Below, piece after piece: positions 11,099-22,893 of a stretch of DNA of 64,000 bases. Positions within the stretch are counted from its first letter, which is position 1, and every line of letters begins with the position of its first letter. The notes under the pieces were generated by a model. That model was not told the DNA's origin and made no database searches. It saw only the letters and a list, made by a program, of their open reading frames with translations. A program made the position numbers and the translations under genes. This DNA comes from Peronospora farinosa (lineage: Eukaryota > Oomycota > Peronosporomycetes > Peronosporales > Peronosporaceae): NCBI GenBank assembly GCA_947646735.1, contig CANTFK010000277.1, forward strand, positions 1 to 64,000, written 5' to 3'.

Positions 11099-11697
11099 AT
11101 GATGAACCTCGAGAGCGAAGAGCTACGCATGCGCCAGAGCATTCTGTACACTGTCGGTCGCATTTGTGACGATGAAGGTCGTGTATATTACGATATGTTC
11201 TCCTTATACTATTTTCATACGCTCTTGTGTTTTAATGTTGTGAACATTTACAGCGCAGAAGCAAAACTACGGGCATCATACTAGACCTGTCATATCTAAA
11301 GAGGCCATGGCGTTAATAGCTGACCTCGTGTATAAACAATCCGAAGGTTTATGCAATTGAGGTCTTCCTTTTGTCCTGTAGATATGACCCTAAGGTTTTA
11401 TTGTAGTGATGGCAACAGACCTGCAGTTTTTCGCACGTCATGCGAACCGGAAAATCATTAAGTCAGAGGACGTTATGCTTTGTGCTAGGAAACACCCTAA
11501 TTTGGTGACTATTTTGTATAATCATAAAGCTTTTGGACAAGAGGCTTTGAGACCACTAATTATATCCCTTGTTGACATGTTTGCAGACCAATTTGTTGCA
11601 AAAGTACCAGCGAGAAACGTCGACTTCTACTTCCGCGACGTCAACAAGTTCCAAGAAGAGACGCAGGAATTTTACAGACTTGGATGAAATTCACTGA
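11099..11697 (+). CDS. CENP-S / MHF1 histone-fold protein
   Basis: Four exons: 11099-11177, 11254-11346, 11407-11504 and 11587-11697, giving 126 residues with every junction in phase. The histone-fold signature is clear: LRMRQSILYTVGRICDDE, then ISKEAMALIADLVYKQ, then TDLQFFARHANRKIIKSEDVMLCARKH, which matches CENP-S/MHF1/APITD1. A short Ser/Thr and KKRRR-rich tail follows. In other eukaryotes CENP-S pairs with CENP-X, acting at kinetochores and with FANCM in fork repair; that role is inferred. Start is the first of two adjacent ATGs. Without the last intron the frame would instead run to another stop, but the spliced version fits the family better. Confidence 0.85.
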
Positions 11698-11735
11698 TCT
11701 CTTTCTAGACTTCTTTTGTTGTGTTGGTAGCACAT

Positions 11736-11888
11736 ATGTCTGATGTGTTCATGGAAGAGCTGGTAGCTCCAATTTACCTGAACGGGACGCTGTCTTTGTT
11801 CTTGGTGGTGTTCGAGCTGTTGGCACTCGTTTATGCTCAGAGAGATGCTGCTATTTTGCGTCGAATTAGCAACTGGGCTGACGGGTAG
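11736..11888 (+). CDS. Possible small membrane protein, 50 aa
   Basis: Short open frame with one strongly hydrophobic segment (residues about 17-35, NGTLSLFLVVFELLALVYA) and a basic end. It starts 38 bp after the CENP-S stop, preceded by a pyrimidine-rich stretch ending in TAG that could be a splice acceptor, so it may be an exon of a larger transcript. No family recognised. Confidence 0.25.
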   Translation: MSDVFMEELVAPIYLNGTLSLFLVVFELLALVYAQRDAAILRRISNWADG

Positions 11889-12879
11889 TTGGGTGCCATG
11901 GACTGGTTGCTGGTTATCTTGCTACGTGAGGGCAATACTTTTGCTATTGCTTTTAGCTCGTCAAGACAACGACAGATTTGTGACAACGATACCTGCTGGT
12001 TTTATCACATATGGACATTCGCGCTGACTTTTTTTGCGTCCATTCGCGCGACAGGATTATTGTGTGTTCAATAAACTTTTCGGGCGTACGTGAGATATTC
12101 CATGTCTTGGGAACTAAGATAAACTGTCGAGGTAGAAGAACAGTATGCGACAAGGACAGCTACGTAAAGCTTGTATAAGGCTATTATGATATCGAAGAAC
12201 CAATCTTGTGGAGCCATCGAGATGCGAGACGTACTTACGTCGGACGGAATACAATGGAGCGAGCAGTGAAATCTGTGGCCAAACCTTATGAAGGAAATGG
12301 CATAGCGTTTTTGTGTTTGGGCGTTCCAGAGTGCCTTGTTAGGGCTCATAGAAGTTTTTTTTAGCATCTGTGCTTATTGGAGTATCGTTAACGTACACGT
12401 TCGTGAGCAGCATGCACAGTGTACAGATGACCGAACGTGATGTTGACCCATGCCGTGCACTAAGACAAATTTGTAACCTCACTAAAGTGATAATTAAGTT
12501 ACAGCATGAGATTACGAATTATCGCCGTCGATGGAATTTGTAAGTGCTATCACGATGTGTTCTCCTGACAAGTCAAGCACTGCCCAATACATGTTGCCAA
12601 AGTAAATTGGTGGTGTTGCGGACGAACTTGCCTACGACGTTTTTGGCGAGATCGTAAACGGATACAAATTGCCGATGGCAATCGCAGCAAGAAGATGTTG
12701 GTAGACTTACTGCTATATCATACGAAAGCAGTCATCTTTCTCCAAATCAAAGAGCTCCACATGTATGTATAAAACTTCTGGCAATAACATAACAATCAAC
12801 TGGACGAACGAATGAGCCCCGCATTAACAAGAAATTTTACAAAAGAAAAAGCCCATTATTTTCCAAGATCGTTGCTATT
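11889..12879. other. Intergenic, no gene recognised
   Basis: Only short frames. One at 12411-12542 (43 codons, plus strand, ending in NYRRRWNL) is too short to support without homology. The 3' flank of the calcium ATPase lies at the right side. Confidence 0.4.
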
Positions 12880-15800
12880 CTACCCCTTGATGAGAGACTT
12901 GGGCTGCATTCCCTTCTGGAAGGCCTTGACTACGCGAATCTGAGCGCGAAGGCGAGTAATGCCACGCACCCAGAGTGCCTGGCCACGGCCAGACGTAATT
13001 TCGCGTACCTCGTCCATGTCGGCCTCGCGGCAGAGTGTCATCCAGCTTGGAGCGTTCTTCATAGAAATCAGGCGTAACGCCAAACCAAGTGGCAGTGACA
13101 CAAAGCCCATCCCAATACAGGCAAGCCACTGGTTCAGGTCAAGTGGCTTGCACTTGAACCAGTTACCAGTGTGCTGCACCATCGCGTACTGCATAGCAAC
13201 TTGCAGCAAACACACCCATAGAAACACAGGGTTCTTCGTGATTCCCGTAAAGATGTTGATCTCGTCATGGATCTTACGGGCATTCAGCTCGTTAAATAGC
13301 TGCGCCAACACGAACGTGTTAAACACAATCGTCATGTGCTGCGTCGGGTCATTTTCCTCACCCTCGACAAGGTCCGTGAAACGGCCGGACGGAATATTGA
13401 ACCACTTCTCGCCAGTGAACACAAGTGTCAGCAGTAAGATGAGCTGGTAAGCCGACTGACCAAGAATGTGCTTTGTCATCTTCTTCGAAATCAACGGCTC
13501 AGTCTTTGGGTAAGGTTTACGCTCCAGCAATTGCGGGGTTGGCTCCTCCGTCGCAAGGGCAAGCGATGCGAACGAATCCATTATCAAGTTCACCCAAAGC
13601 ATCTGCACAGCCGACAAAGGAGACTGCTCGAGCACAACTGCACCGATAAACGCCAAAGAAATGGCAACCACATTTACCGTCAGTTGGAACTGCAGGAATT
13701 TGGCGATCGAGTCGTACACGTTACGTCCCCACTTGATAGCGTTTACAATTGAATTGAAGTTATCGTCCATCAATATAATGTCCGAAGCGTCCTTAGCAAC
13801 GGCAGTGCCACTGATACCCATAGCAAAACCCACGTTCGCCTTTTTCAGAGCAGGAGCGTCATTCGTGCCGTCACCAGTCACAGCAACCACCTGAGGGCCG
13901 TGCGGCACAACATTGCTCTGCATCAATCCAGATACCAGCGTATATTTGTCCTTTGGCGACGAACGGGCGAGCACGCGCAGCATAGGCCAGATCTTGTCAA
14001 ACTCGGACTGGATGATGTTGCCCTGTGCGTCCAGCACACGGCTGCGGAACGTCAAGCCGTCCATAATCAACGAGCCGTCACCAGGCGTCGTGATACCGCA
14101 TTTGCTGGCAATCGATCGAGCAGTCGTAATATTGTCGCCTGTCACCATGCGCACCGTGATACCAGCAGTGGCGCACATCTTGATGGCATCAGGCACCTCC
14201 GGACGGACAGGATCTTCAATACCAACAATGGCCACACAAGTCAAGTTCCTCTCCAAGTCGTCGTCCGCCCAGTCAGTCGTGTCCTCGGCGGGTACATCCA
14301 AGTCCCGGTAGGCCAAGCACAACGTACGGTACGCCTGCGACGCGTACTTCTCAATCACCTCCTCGCCAATCTTTGCTTTAATACCCTCATTCAGGCCCTC
14401 AATCGAACCGTTTATGTCCTGCATATTTTCGCACAAACCAAGCACCACCTCCGTCGCACCTTTCGTGTACACACGACATGTTGTCGCACTCCGACGCACT
14501 ACCACCGACATACGCTTCTTAGCACTGCTAAACGTCAGCATGTGAACAACTTCGTTGTTCGCACGGAGCTCTGGGTACTCCATACCGCCGTCACGAATGT
14601 ACTGCAGAAGAGCGCACTCCGTCTTGTTACCAGTGTGTTCAGGCTGGCCATTCTCCACCTTAGGGAGAAGGATCTCAGCCGTCGAGTTCACAGCAATACC
14701 TATGCACAATGCCTCCTTTGTCGAGTCTGACAACGCATGGACACCCACCGAAGCAGACGAAAATTCCTGACCTCCGATCCACAACTGCATCACGGTCATA
14801 CGGTTTGTCGTCAGCGTGCCAGTTTTATCGGAGCACACTGTCGTGGCACTGCCCATCGTCTCACAGGCGTCCAGATGACGCACTAAGTTGTTATCGACAA
14901 GCATCTTCTTCACAGAATAGGCAAGAGCAATGGTCACAGCGAGTGGGAGACCCTCGGGAATGGCTACCACTAGCACGGTGATAGCGATAATGAAGAAGTT
15001 CAGGTAATCACTGATGTAGCCACTCTTCCACGGCTTGTTGTCTCGACCGAATGTGTCAATCGAAAAACGGATCGACATGATGACGAACACCAAAAGAGCC
15101 ACAAGTGTACCCAACTTGCCAATTAGTACCGTCAAGTTGTACAACTTGGCTTCCAGCGGAGACTGGCATTCATCGTCTTCGTCACCACCCTTGGTGTTCT
15201 CGTTCTCGTGAGTACCCTCCTTAGGAGTCTTGATCTCGATATAGATTTGCTCATCCGAGTCCCCATTCTTCTTGTTCATAGCCGCATTGCCGCCTCCAGT
15301 GGCAGCAGCACCTGGTCGGTTGCCGTTAATCAAGCTCTTAATAATACCAGCTTGCGAGTTTTCACCCACACATATCACCAGCATCTTGCCAACTCCCTCC
15401 ATGACCTTGGTACCAGAGAGAAGAAATGGGTTCTCGGCGTCCTTTGACAGTAAGTCCGACTCACCAGTCATGGCACTTTCGTCCATTTTCATCTCTTTTG
15501 CGTTAAAGACGATTCCATCGGCAGGAATAATGTCACCTAGATCAACACGGACAATGTCACCGACTACGAGACTCCACTTGCTAATTTCAGCGGGTTGACC
15601 GTTGCGAATGACCTTAATCTTTTCATCCTCCTTGATAGCGTTTAATGCACGAAACTGTGCCTCTTTCTGGTAATCATTCATGGCCGTAACGAGTGTCACA
15701 ACCACGACAGCAAGAATAATACAGGCTCCTTCCACCCATCCAGTCTCAGGATGGTCCCCCACCGTCGAGGACAGAATGATTGAAATGAAACCTGAAATGG

Positions 15801-16074
15801 TCAACACAATGATCGTAATGTCCTGAAAAGCGTCCCACATGAGTTCCAAAAAGCTCTTGGCTTTAGGTGGAGACACATAATTTTTCCCAAATGCCTCTTC
15901 ACGATTCGACAGATCAACAATATTATTCGAGTCCAATCCCTGGCGTGGATCAACGTTCAGCGAGACGGCAATGCCCTCAAGACCGCCCATAGTGCCAAGT
16001 ACGTCCTGTTGCTTTTCATGAGGCGTCTCAATGAGACGAATAAGATCTCCAGTGACCACATTAAACGAGGCCAT
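12880..16074 (-). CDS. P-type calcium-transporting ATPase (PMCA type)
   Basis: A single-exon frame of 1064 residues, full length for a type IIB Ca2+ ATPase. It exports Ca2+ from the cytosol, or into a compartment, at the cost of ATP. Visible landmarks: N-terminal cation-ATPase region with EAFGKNYV; actuator loop with MTGESD (about residue 200); PEGLPLAVTIALAYS in TM4 (about 371); the phosphorylation site CSDKTGTLTTN (Asp at about 415); KGATEVVL in the nucleotide domain; the hinge TGDGTNDAPALKKA (about 733); and C-terminal membrane segments with MLWVNLIMDSFASLALATE. The basic C-terminal tail is short, like protist and plant forms lacking a long calmodulin-binding tail. Long open frames on the opposite strand (13.9-14.7 kb) are shadows. 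Which membrane it occupies cannot be told. Confidence 0.97.
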   Translation of the reverse strand: MASFNVVTGDLIRLIETPHEKQQDVLGTMGGLEGIAVSLNVDPRQGLDSNNIVDLSNREEAFGKNYVSPPKAKSFLELMWDAFQDITIIVLTISGFISIILSSTVGDHPETGWVEGACIILAVVVVTLVTAMNDYQKEAQFRALNAIKEDEKIKVIRNGQPAEISKWSLVVGDIVRVDLGDIIPADGIVFNAKEMKMDESAMTGESDLLSKDAENPFLLSGTKVMEGVGKMLVICVGENSQAGIIKSLINGNRPGAAATGGGNAAMNKKNGDSDEQIYIEIKTPKEGTHENENTKGGDEDDECQSPLEAKLYNLTVLIGKLGTLVALLVFVIMSIRFSIDTFGRDNKPWKSGYISDYLNFFIIAITVLVVAIPEGLPLAVTIALAYSVKKMLVDNNLVRHLDACETMGSATTVCSDKTGTLTTNRMTVMQLWIGGQEFSSASVGVHALSDSTKEALCIGIAVNSTAEILLPKVENGQPEHTGNKTECALLQYIRDGGMEYPELRANNEVVHMLTFSSAKKRMSVVVRRSATTCRVYTKGATEVVLGLCENMQDINGSIEGLNEGIKAKIGEEVIEKYASQAYRTLCLAYRDLDVPAEDTTDWADDDLERNLTCVAIVGIEDPVRPEVPDAIKMCATAGITVRMVTGDNITTARSIASKCGITTPGDGSLIMDGLTFRSRVLDAQGNIIQSEFDKIWPMLRVLARSSPKDKYTLVSGLMQSNVVPHGPQVVAVTGDGTNDAPALKKANVGFAMGISGTAVAKDASDIILMDDNFNSIVNAIKWGRNVYDSIAKFLQFQLTVNVVAISLAFIGAVVLEQSPLSAVQMLWVNLIMDSFASLALATEEPTPQLLERKPYPKTEPLISKKMTKHILGQSAYQLILLLTLVFTGEKWFNIPSGRFTDLVEGEENDPTQHMTIVFNTFVLAQLFNELNARKIHDEINIFTGITKNPVFLWVCLLQVAMQYAMVQHTGNWFKCKPLDLNQWLACIGMGFVSLPLGLALRLISMKNAPSWMTLCREADMDEVREITSGRGQALWVRGITRLRAQIRVVKAFQKGMQPKSLIKG

Positions 16075-19000
16075 GGCTTCTTACGTAGAAAAGAAAATGT
16101 TTTAGTTGTCTTCTAATCAAAAAGGACGTCAGGCAAAAGAGGACGAGGAAAGAAGACGCACACTTGACTACGCCGTGGACAATTCGAAAATGATTCAGCC
16201 TTTCGACTAAAGTAAAGACGTACTTTCCCATAAAAAATGTGTCGTTCGTGTGGTTCGTATGATGGGAGCCAGTTTAAAAATCAGACAGGCGCATTAGAGT
16301 CATGCGTAAAAATCGAGCAAATCACGGCTGTCATCGGATGGCTGGTATGCTTTCTACGACAAAGGAATACTATCTACAGTCTAGAGAACGCATGTTTTGC
16401 ACGCAGGAATTCTTCGGAATAGACTGCGATCTCAGGTTACGACTGTCAAGAGGACGAGATAGCATTTCTTGGTGCTAGCTTTTTGTCCTTGCACTTTATA
16501 TTTTTTCTTGACGACAATCCGATTATAAAGGGGCTAATCAGTGACCAGACAGTTTCTCACTAAGGTCGACCGAGTGGATTTTTTAGCTGAATGTTACAGT
16601 ACAAATTCATAGAGGGTTTTGACTGACTCGTGGTAAGATAGGAAAAGGTTGGATGCGTTGACATCGATATCCGCTTGTTCCAAGCTTGCGTTATAGGCGC
16701 TCGTATTAAATGTTCATCTGTCATCAAATCAATCATTAGACCGATTCTTGCTAGTTTTCGTAAGCATGTGCACGCATTGGCAAGCTTCCCGGTTTCTATC
16801 TAGGCAGCGCAACCACGCAAAATTCAGTCCTGGAAGGCCGGTGATCGTCTTTGTACCAGAGTCTGTTGGCCTTGTCCAGTCCTGATTATCATGGTTACAC
16901 GCAGTCAAGCCAGCAGCGGAATTTAGAAATAATAGGGTCCTCGTGCTAGTGAAGCAGTTAATGCATTGGGATGTCCATGCAAATATAAGTACTTACTGGT
17001 ACGCAAGTAAAAGTATGGTTTGAAGCTCTCTAACACTGGTACATGTGTTTGGTATGTGTATGTGCCATCATTGATAAGTAGAATCGCGAACGTCATGTCG
17101 GAATTGAAGCTGTCGATTAAAGGAGACTTGCACGTTTTATGAGAACGACAAGTCAGCATAGTTGTACTAATGTGCCGCCGGCTACAACCACATGCTCATT
17201 CTCGATCACATCTTCGGACTTGCACGTTGCAGACGGCTTGCATGTTATGCCCTCCACATCAACACGTGCAACGAGATCAGGCTTCATTGAAGCTGTGCTA
17301 GCACTTCGTTATCTCGTTACGGGAAAGTGCACAAAATTGGAAACGCTTGCGTCTGTTTCAAGGTCTGATCGAGTAACCAGAGTGACGCGACTTGGAAATG
17401 GCGAGTCGCAGGCTTTTGAGGCGCATGGGCGCTCGAATGACCTTATGCACCAATAAGTATAAGAACTCAGAATTAATGAGACATGCGGTTCAGTTTACAT
17501 CATGCAAAAAGTGCTGTACATTACGACCTGAAGGAAACTTACAGATAGAAAACCCCCGTCCAAGGGTCGTGAATAATCATCGTGTAAGATACTGCACATT
17601 TAACGTAGAGAAAACTCACACATTTACGTTTGACAGAAACCTCTTTCCAATGGTCGTACATATTCGTGTGCCGTTGCGAAACGTCTTACTATACCCTGAC
17701 GCCGTTACCAAACTTCCCGGATCCCCCGATACAGCAACACATAGTCATCGTCCAATGAGCCATTTCAACAGCATCCGATCGAAGAAAAGAAAAGGCCGAA
17801 AGTGCGCAGTCTAAAACGGCTTTTCAAGTTCGAGGTGAAGTTTTTGCTTGACAATACAGCAGACAACATCGCAATGAGCCCGACTGCAAAGTTTGTGCTG
17901 CTTTCGGACGAGAGCCCTAAAAGGACCAAATGCAGACACTTCTTTCTTTGTTAAGACAAATACGCGCCAAACATTGATCACCTGTAGCATCCCATTTCAC
18001 GTGAAATCAAGACACAGTTGGACCACCCTTTACGATGGAATAGATATCATCAAATCACTAACAACACCGTCCGTGCAACTTTTATTCCGTCGTGACGCAG
18101 CAATTGTGCCGCGCCTAGCAACCAGTTCTGCATTTCGTTTCCGATGTTCGTGTGCCGCTCAATAAAGTCTCTAAAGTTACTTGCTACATTCGTTCTACTG
18201 TATTTACTCGGCTTTTGTCGATCGAAAGAGCGATCGAACATCACCATATATGTAAGCAACAATTACTTGCTGACGAAATGTCGACCGAATTTTTGCAAAT
18301 CAAGAAATATGACCCCGACTTCAATCATAGCGACCAATTTTTTTGCACTGGTGAAGTGATTGCAGAAGATAGTGCCTTTGCAACGCGACGAACAGTGGGC
18401 AAGAATCCTCGTCTGTCCAGCACATAAGGCGCATCGGTTTATGATTAGAAACACGTGAAAACAAGATTTGCAAATCATACTGTTTCATAGGCAAGATATC
18501 TTGGTGTTATCCGAGTATACTACAAATATCACCCTGTCGTCAGCCTCAGTGAGCAATCCATGAGTCCGGTCAGGTAATTGACGCATGAGCGACTGCAGCT
18601 TCTACAATAGCTTCGTATAATCCACCATAGCCAAATATCTGGTGGCTGGCGCCCATACCGTCATTGAAGCGTAATGCAACCATTCATGTGGCACTTGTTG
18701 GCGCCGATGTACAGTATGCGAGCGCTTAACGATTAAAGCAGCGTTAATGATAGAAGTCAGGTGGACATGCTCAGCCTTTTGTTAGGAGCAGCAGACGTTC
18801 CGAAAATAACCCGAATCGTAGCTGAGCTCGCTCAATGACTCGTTGTGGTGGCAATAAATTTGAAGGCTGGATGACACGCTAGCAAATCGCTACAGTGTCT
18901 CGCACACGAGCCGGGGGAGCCGAAAAAACTTTACCAAAGCTTCAGGAAGCAGAAGAGGAGGCAACATTTGTAGTGTGGCAATGTAAACGCTGTGCTTGAT

Positions 19001-20762
19001 TTGTGCCAAACGAGACAAGACACAATGGTAACATCTAGATGCTCGGAATAAATAAACGTGTGGGTCCGAAAAGCGCGCAGATTTGCCTGCAACGAACAAA
19101 CGGCAAATTGGGACTGGCTCAACACACGAAAATTAACGCCTATTAGGCAGAGATATCGCGTGATAAGATTAAAACAGAGGTGACAGTAGTAATACTCAAA
19201 GTCCGGGCGGACCCGGAAAAGGTGTTGCCAAAGGAAATACATCCTAAGGAGTTAAGCTACGACGACGTGAAGCTAGACTGCGTTGCCGGGCCATATATAA
19301 ACCATGGTATGCCCTTACTATCCACACAGCCACCGTATTGGAAGATCATCTCTTTCGTGTAAATTTCACCGAGCATTGGACTTCCCTTGAGACCTCTTAT
19401 AATGTCGGAGAACTTCATCTCTTGACAGCTGATCACAAGCGGCACAAGTATCGGCTTCCTGTCACCCACTTTTCTAAACAAATTTAAACAATAAACAAAA
19501 TTAATCATATACATGCATGGATTGCTGGGCTATTTTGGTCTCAGATATTATTGTACGTATATGGTGATGGGAAAAGATAGGAATCGCAATCAAAATGAGC
19601 AATGCACTATTGCGATACTAAGAGCCTTCAATATCTTATGCACCAGAGAAGCAGGTAGAACATGCCATACGTTGCCCATGGTACGTGTATAGGGAGAAAA
19701 CTAAACATATTGTAAGTGAAGAGTCAAAGCATTTCGAATTTAAGATCCGGCTGCTGACAATCATGGCGCGATGATGTACCAGCCGAAAAAAGAGTTCGTG
19801 TATTTTAGTATTATCAAAGGATATGGCAAAGCCTTCATGCGCGCTACTGTTATCATGGACAGACACTGTGTTCGGTATGTGTTCCGTCTTATGCCATGAC
19901 AGCCAGACTTGGCTGGACTATGAGCAAGAGGGGCGCATCGTCTGCAAGGGACAAGCACAGACGTGAGTGCCGCGAGCCATCAAGAATGGCATCACGTGCG
20001 ATTTGCAAAGTAAGGGAGATTCATAGTCAAGATTCGTTTCATTGGAGTAAAACATATTACCTCAATTTAACAATGGCACAGAGGCGGAGAATCTCGCTTC
20101 TCATTTGTACCTGGATACACATTCGTATGATGTGAAGCGGACGCATCCCTCATGATCTTCCGTAGAGCTATCGACGTGCCGACGAGCGTTACATGCAGCA
20201 CAGTGTTGCATAAAGACCGCTATTATTGCTGAGACTAGTGTTCGTATAGAGTTGATACGCGACGTTTAGCACACATCAAAACGAACGGTAGATATGAGTT
20301 TATGACAGAGCAAACGATAGATCCAATGACTTTACATGTGTCATCTGTCCCTAACAAAAGAAATTGTTTCCGAGTCACCGTTGTCAAGTAGCAGCCAGAA
20401 CGGCATAGCCACCGTAGCCGACAGGAGACATATTCTGGGGTTCGAGTAGCTTTAGACTTTTCAACATTCTTGTAACCCATAACGTGTCTGTTCTTGCACA
20501 CACACATGTGTCGTTGTCCTATTTACGCACAAATTTCGACTACATTTGAGAGCGAGTCATAGATTCCATCGGTAGCTCGAAATACTCTTTATGTATTGCC
20601 GCTGCAAATTAGAATCTCGATCTGTAGATCAACTGTATCTGGGTGCATGACAATCGGGTAGTCCCGCACTGCCCACGGCGACACGCTGTCGAGTTGTTAC
20701 TTGCATCATATCAACCTCAGCTTTCGATTTGCCACTCATCCAACAAGTCAATAGCAGTCCCA
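16075..20762. other. Gene-poor stretch of 4.7 kb
   Basis: No gene I can support. The best frames are 17392-17814 (plus, 140 codons, basic end KKRKGRKCAV), 18152-18427 (plus), and a minus-strand frame at 19257-19514 with protein-like composition (VGDRKPILVPLVISCQEM). None has a recognised domain and flanking frames are broken. They could be remains of an old gene or element. 16075-16250 presumably includes the promoter of the calcium ATPase. Confidence 0.4.
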
Positions 20763-22289
20763 ATGACTCACAACCTATCAACCAACTACGAGAAGGTGAC
20801 CACGCCGACTTTTGATTCTCGATTGAGCACGATCCCCTTCAGCCAGGAACAAACTCACCTCATTGAAGAAAATGAAGAAGAGAATTTTTATTTGAAGATG
20901 CCGCTCAAGGAGAAGATCATTAGGGGCATCTTTTATGGCATCGCGTCCCTGGCTGCTCTGTACTTTTTCATGGTGGCTGTCAAGCTTATCGGCGATGGTA
21001 TTACGGTGGCACTTGGATGCGACACCAAGGGAGCTTTCGACTTTGCCGATAACCCGGTGGCTGGTCTGATGATCGGTACTATCTCCACTGCTCTGCTTCA
21101 CAGTTCCGGCACAGTGACGTCCATTATCGTGACCCTTGTGGGTTCTGGTGGCATGACTATTCGCCAGGGCGTGTACGTCATCATGGGTGCCAACATTGGT
21201 ACCTGTATCACATGCATCATGGTGGCTTTTGGACAGGTCGGAGACCGTTTCCGTTTCCAGCGTGCCATGGCAGCCGCTACTGTTCATGACATGTACAATC
21301 TCTGGTCCGTCTTCGTGCTGTTCCCTCTTGAAGTGATTTTTCACCCACTCGAGAAACTGTCGGTCGCTATGTCCAATGCTCAAACCAACGGTGGTGCCTT
21401 CAGTAGTCCTGTTGATATTGTCGTGAATCCACTCGCGAAGGAGGTGATCGTCGTGGATAAGAGTGCCATCTACAACGTCGCTTCTGGCAAAGTTATATGT
21501 ACACCTGGACAATCGTTTGTCAGCGGTGGTATGTTTGAGGGTTCAAGCATGAGTGACGGCAGTATCGGTGCCCTCACGGCTGTGTTGGGTTTGTGTATCC
21601 TGGTCTGCTCTCTGCTAGCCTTGGTCAAGATGCTGGCTAAAGTCTTCATGGGCCCCACGAAGCGCCTTGTTTCCAAGCTGCTTGACTACAATGGTTATGT
21701 CAACATCATTGTCGGCACGCTGGTCACATTCTGTGTCCATTCGTCAACAGTTGTGACATCTACTCTTACCCCGCTCGCGGGTCTGGGTGTTATCACGCTG
21801 GAACAAGTCTACCCGCTGGTTATTGGAGCCAACTTAGGTACTACTGGCACGGCCCTGCTTGCTGCCTTGGTCACAGGCAAATCGGACTCGGTTGCCATTG
21901 CTCTTGTGCACTTCTGGTTCAACTTGTTCGGCATCGTGCTCTTTTACCCGATTCCGCTCACCCGCAAGCCCATTATGAGCTGGGCCCGCTCGCTAGCATT
22001 TGCTAGTGCCGCGTGGCCAGTAACTGCTGTGTTGTTCCTCATTTTCTTATTTCTAGTAGCACCCGGCACTTTACTTGTGCTGGTCTATATGTGCACTGCC
22101 GAGAGCACTGTGGTGGAGGTAATCGGCTACATTGCCGCAGCTATTGTAGTAGTTGCGATGGCGAGTTCAATGTTCTGGTACTTGAAAAAGGGCGGTCGTG
22201 TCTTGTGGCACGCGTTCTTACAGAAAAAGTCGTTGCAACGCGAAGCTTCTGATACTTGTGAGTCTGTTTCATCGCACAATGCAGTCTAA
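20763..22289 (+). CDS. Na+/phosphate cotransporter (NptA/SLC34-like)
   Basis: An intronless membrane protein of 508 residues from the chosen ATG; the frame is open 40 codons further upstream, but the upstream part looks like leader sequence. It imports inorganic phosphate with sodium across the plasma membrane. The family's two inverted repeat units are visible, each with the QSSS-like signature: LLHSSGTVTSIIVTLVGSGG (about residue 112) with GANIGTCITC, and CVHSSTVVTSTLTPLAGLG (about 324) with GANLGTTGTALLAAL. The usual Gln is replaced by His in both signatures. About eight to ten hydrophobic segments; soluble acidic N-terminus and Ser-rich C-terminus. Phosphate uptake is the likely role by family. 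Confidence 0.93.
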   Translation: MTHNLSTNYEKVTTPTFDSRLSTIPFSQEQTHLIEENEEENFYLKMPLKEKIIRGIFYGIASLAALYFFMVAVKLIGDGITVALGCDTKGAFDFADNPVAGLMIGTISTALLHSSGTVTSIIVTLVGSGGMTIRQGVYVIMGANIGTCITCIMVAFGQVGDRFRFQRAMAAATVHDMYNLWSVFVLFPLEVIFHPLEKLSVAMSNAQTNGGAFSSPVDIVVNPLAKEVIVVDKSAIYNVASGKVICTPGQSFVSGGMFEGSSMSDGSIGALTAVLGLCILVCSLLALVKMLAKVFMGPTKRLVSKLLDYNGYVNIIVGTLVTFCVHSSTVVTSTLTPLAGLGVITLEQVYPLVIGANLGTTGTALLAALVTGKSDSVAIALVHFWFNLFGIVLFYPIPLTRKPIMSWARSLAFASAAWPVTAVLFLIFLFLVAPGTLLVLVYMCTAESTVVEVIGYIAAAIVVVAMASSMFWYLKKGGRVLWHAFLQKKSLQREASDTCESVSSHNAV

Positions 22290-22893
22290 GAGATAGATTT
22301 GACATGTAGTAACAAAACTTCAATGCCAACTACCAATGGACACATGTGTCTATCGAATCGTTGTTACATGTCCTCACAAACAGGTTTGAAAATGTCGGCG
22401 GAGTCAAAAGAGTATGTATTCATGGTAAGGATTGAGTGTTTCATGCTGCTGAGATTCAGTCTGGACCGTCGTGCCAAAGTCTTTGCACAGTTGACATTCT
22501 CAAAAGCGACGCCTGCTGTTGCTCCAGAGATAGCGAAGCGAATACTTCACGAGCCCATTCATCGAGTTTGGAGTGCTCGCTACACAGTAGCTAGGTATCC
22601 TGTAGCAAGTATAATACAAGCACCTTAGACAATCGACAACATAATTGAAGACCTCGTCTATAAAATACGTTTCGACTAGAATCACGTCTGCTCTAAGACT
22701 CAACCAAGCACAAAATAGCGGAAGTCGCCACTCACGTTTAAGATTTCTAAGATATAAGTGACGCTAACAATACCACCGCCAAAAAAACATGCTTTTGTCC
22801 CACAACAATGCAATGGCTGCATCTCTCTCAACGTGTTTCAGCACAAAACACATCACATGCTCAAAAGAAGGTTGGTTAGGCGTCTTTATGGCC
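22290..22893. other. Intergenic, nothing recognised
   Basis: 3' flanks of two convergent genes. Short frames only, with no family resemblance. Confidence 0.4.

Noticed and set aside
13900..14730. Long plus-strand open frame of 276 codons
   Set aside because: Antisense to the calcium ATPase phosphorylation/nucleotide domain; composition is explained by the real gene and no domain is visible.
17392..17814. Frame of 140 codons proposed as a gene
   Set aside because: No domain, no splice logic, and no supporting neighbour; kept only as a note in the gap description.
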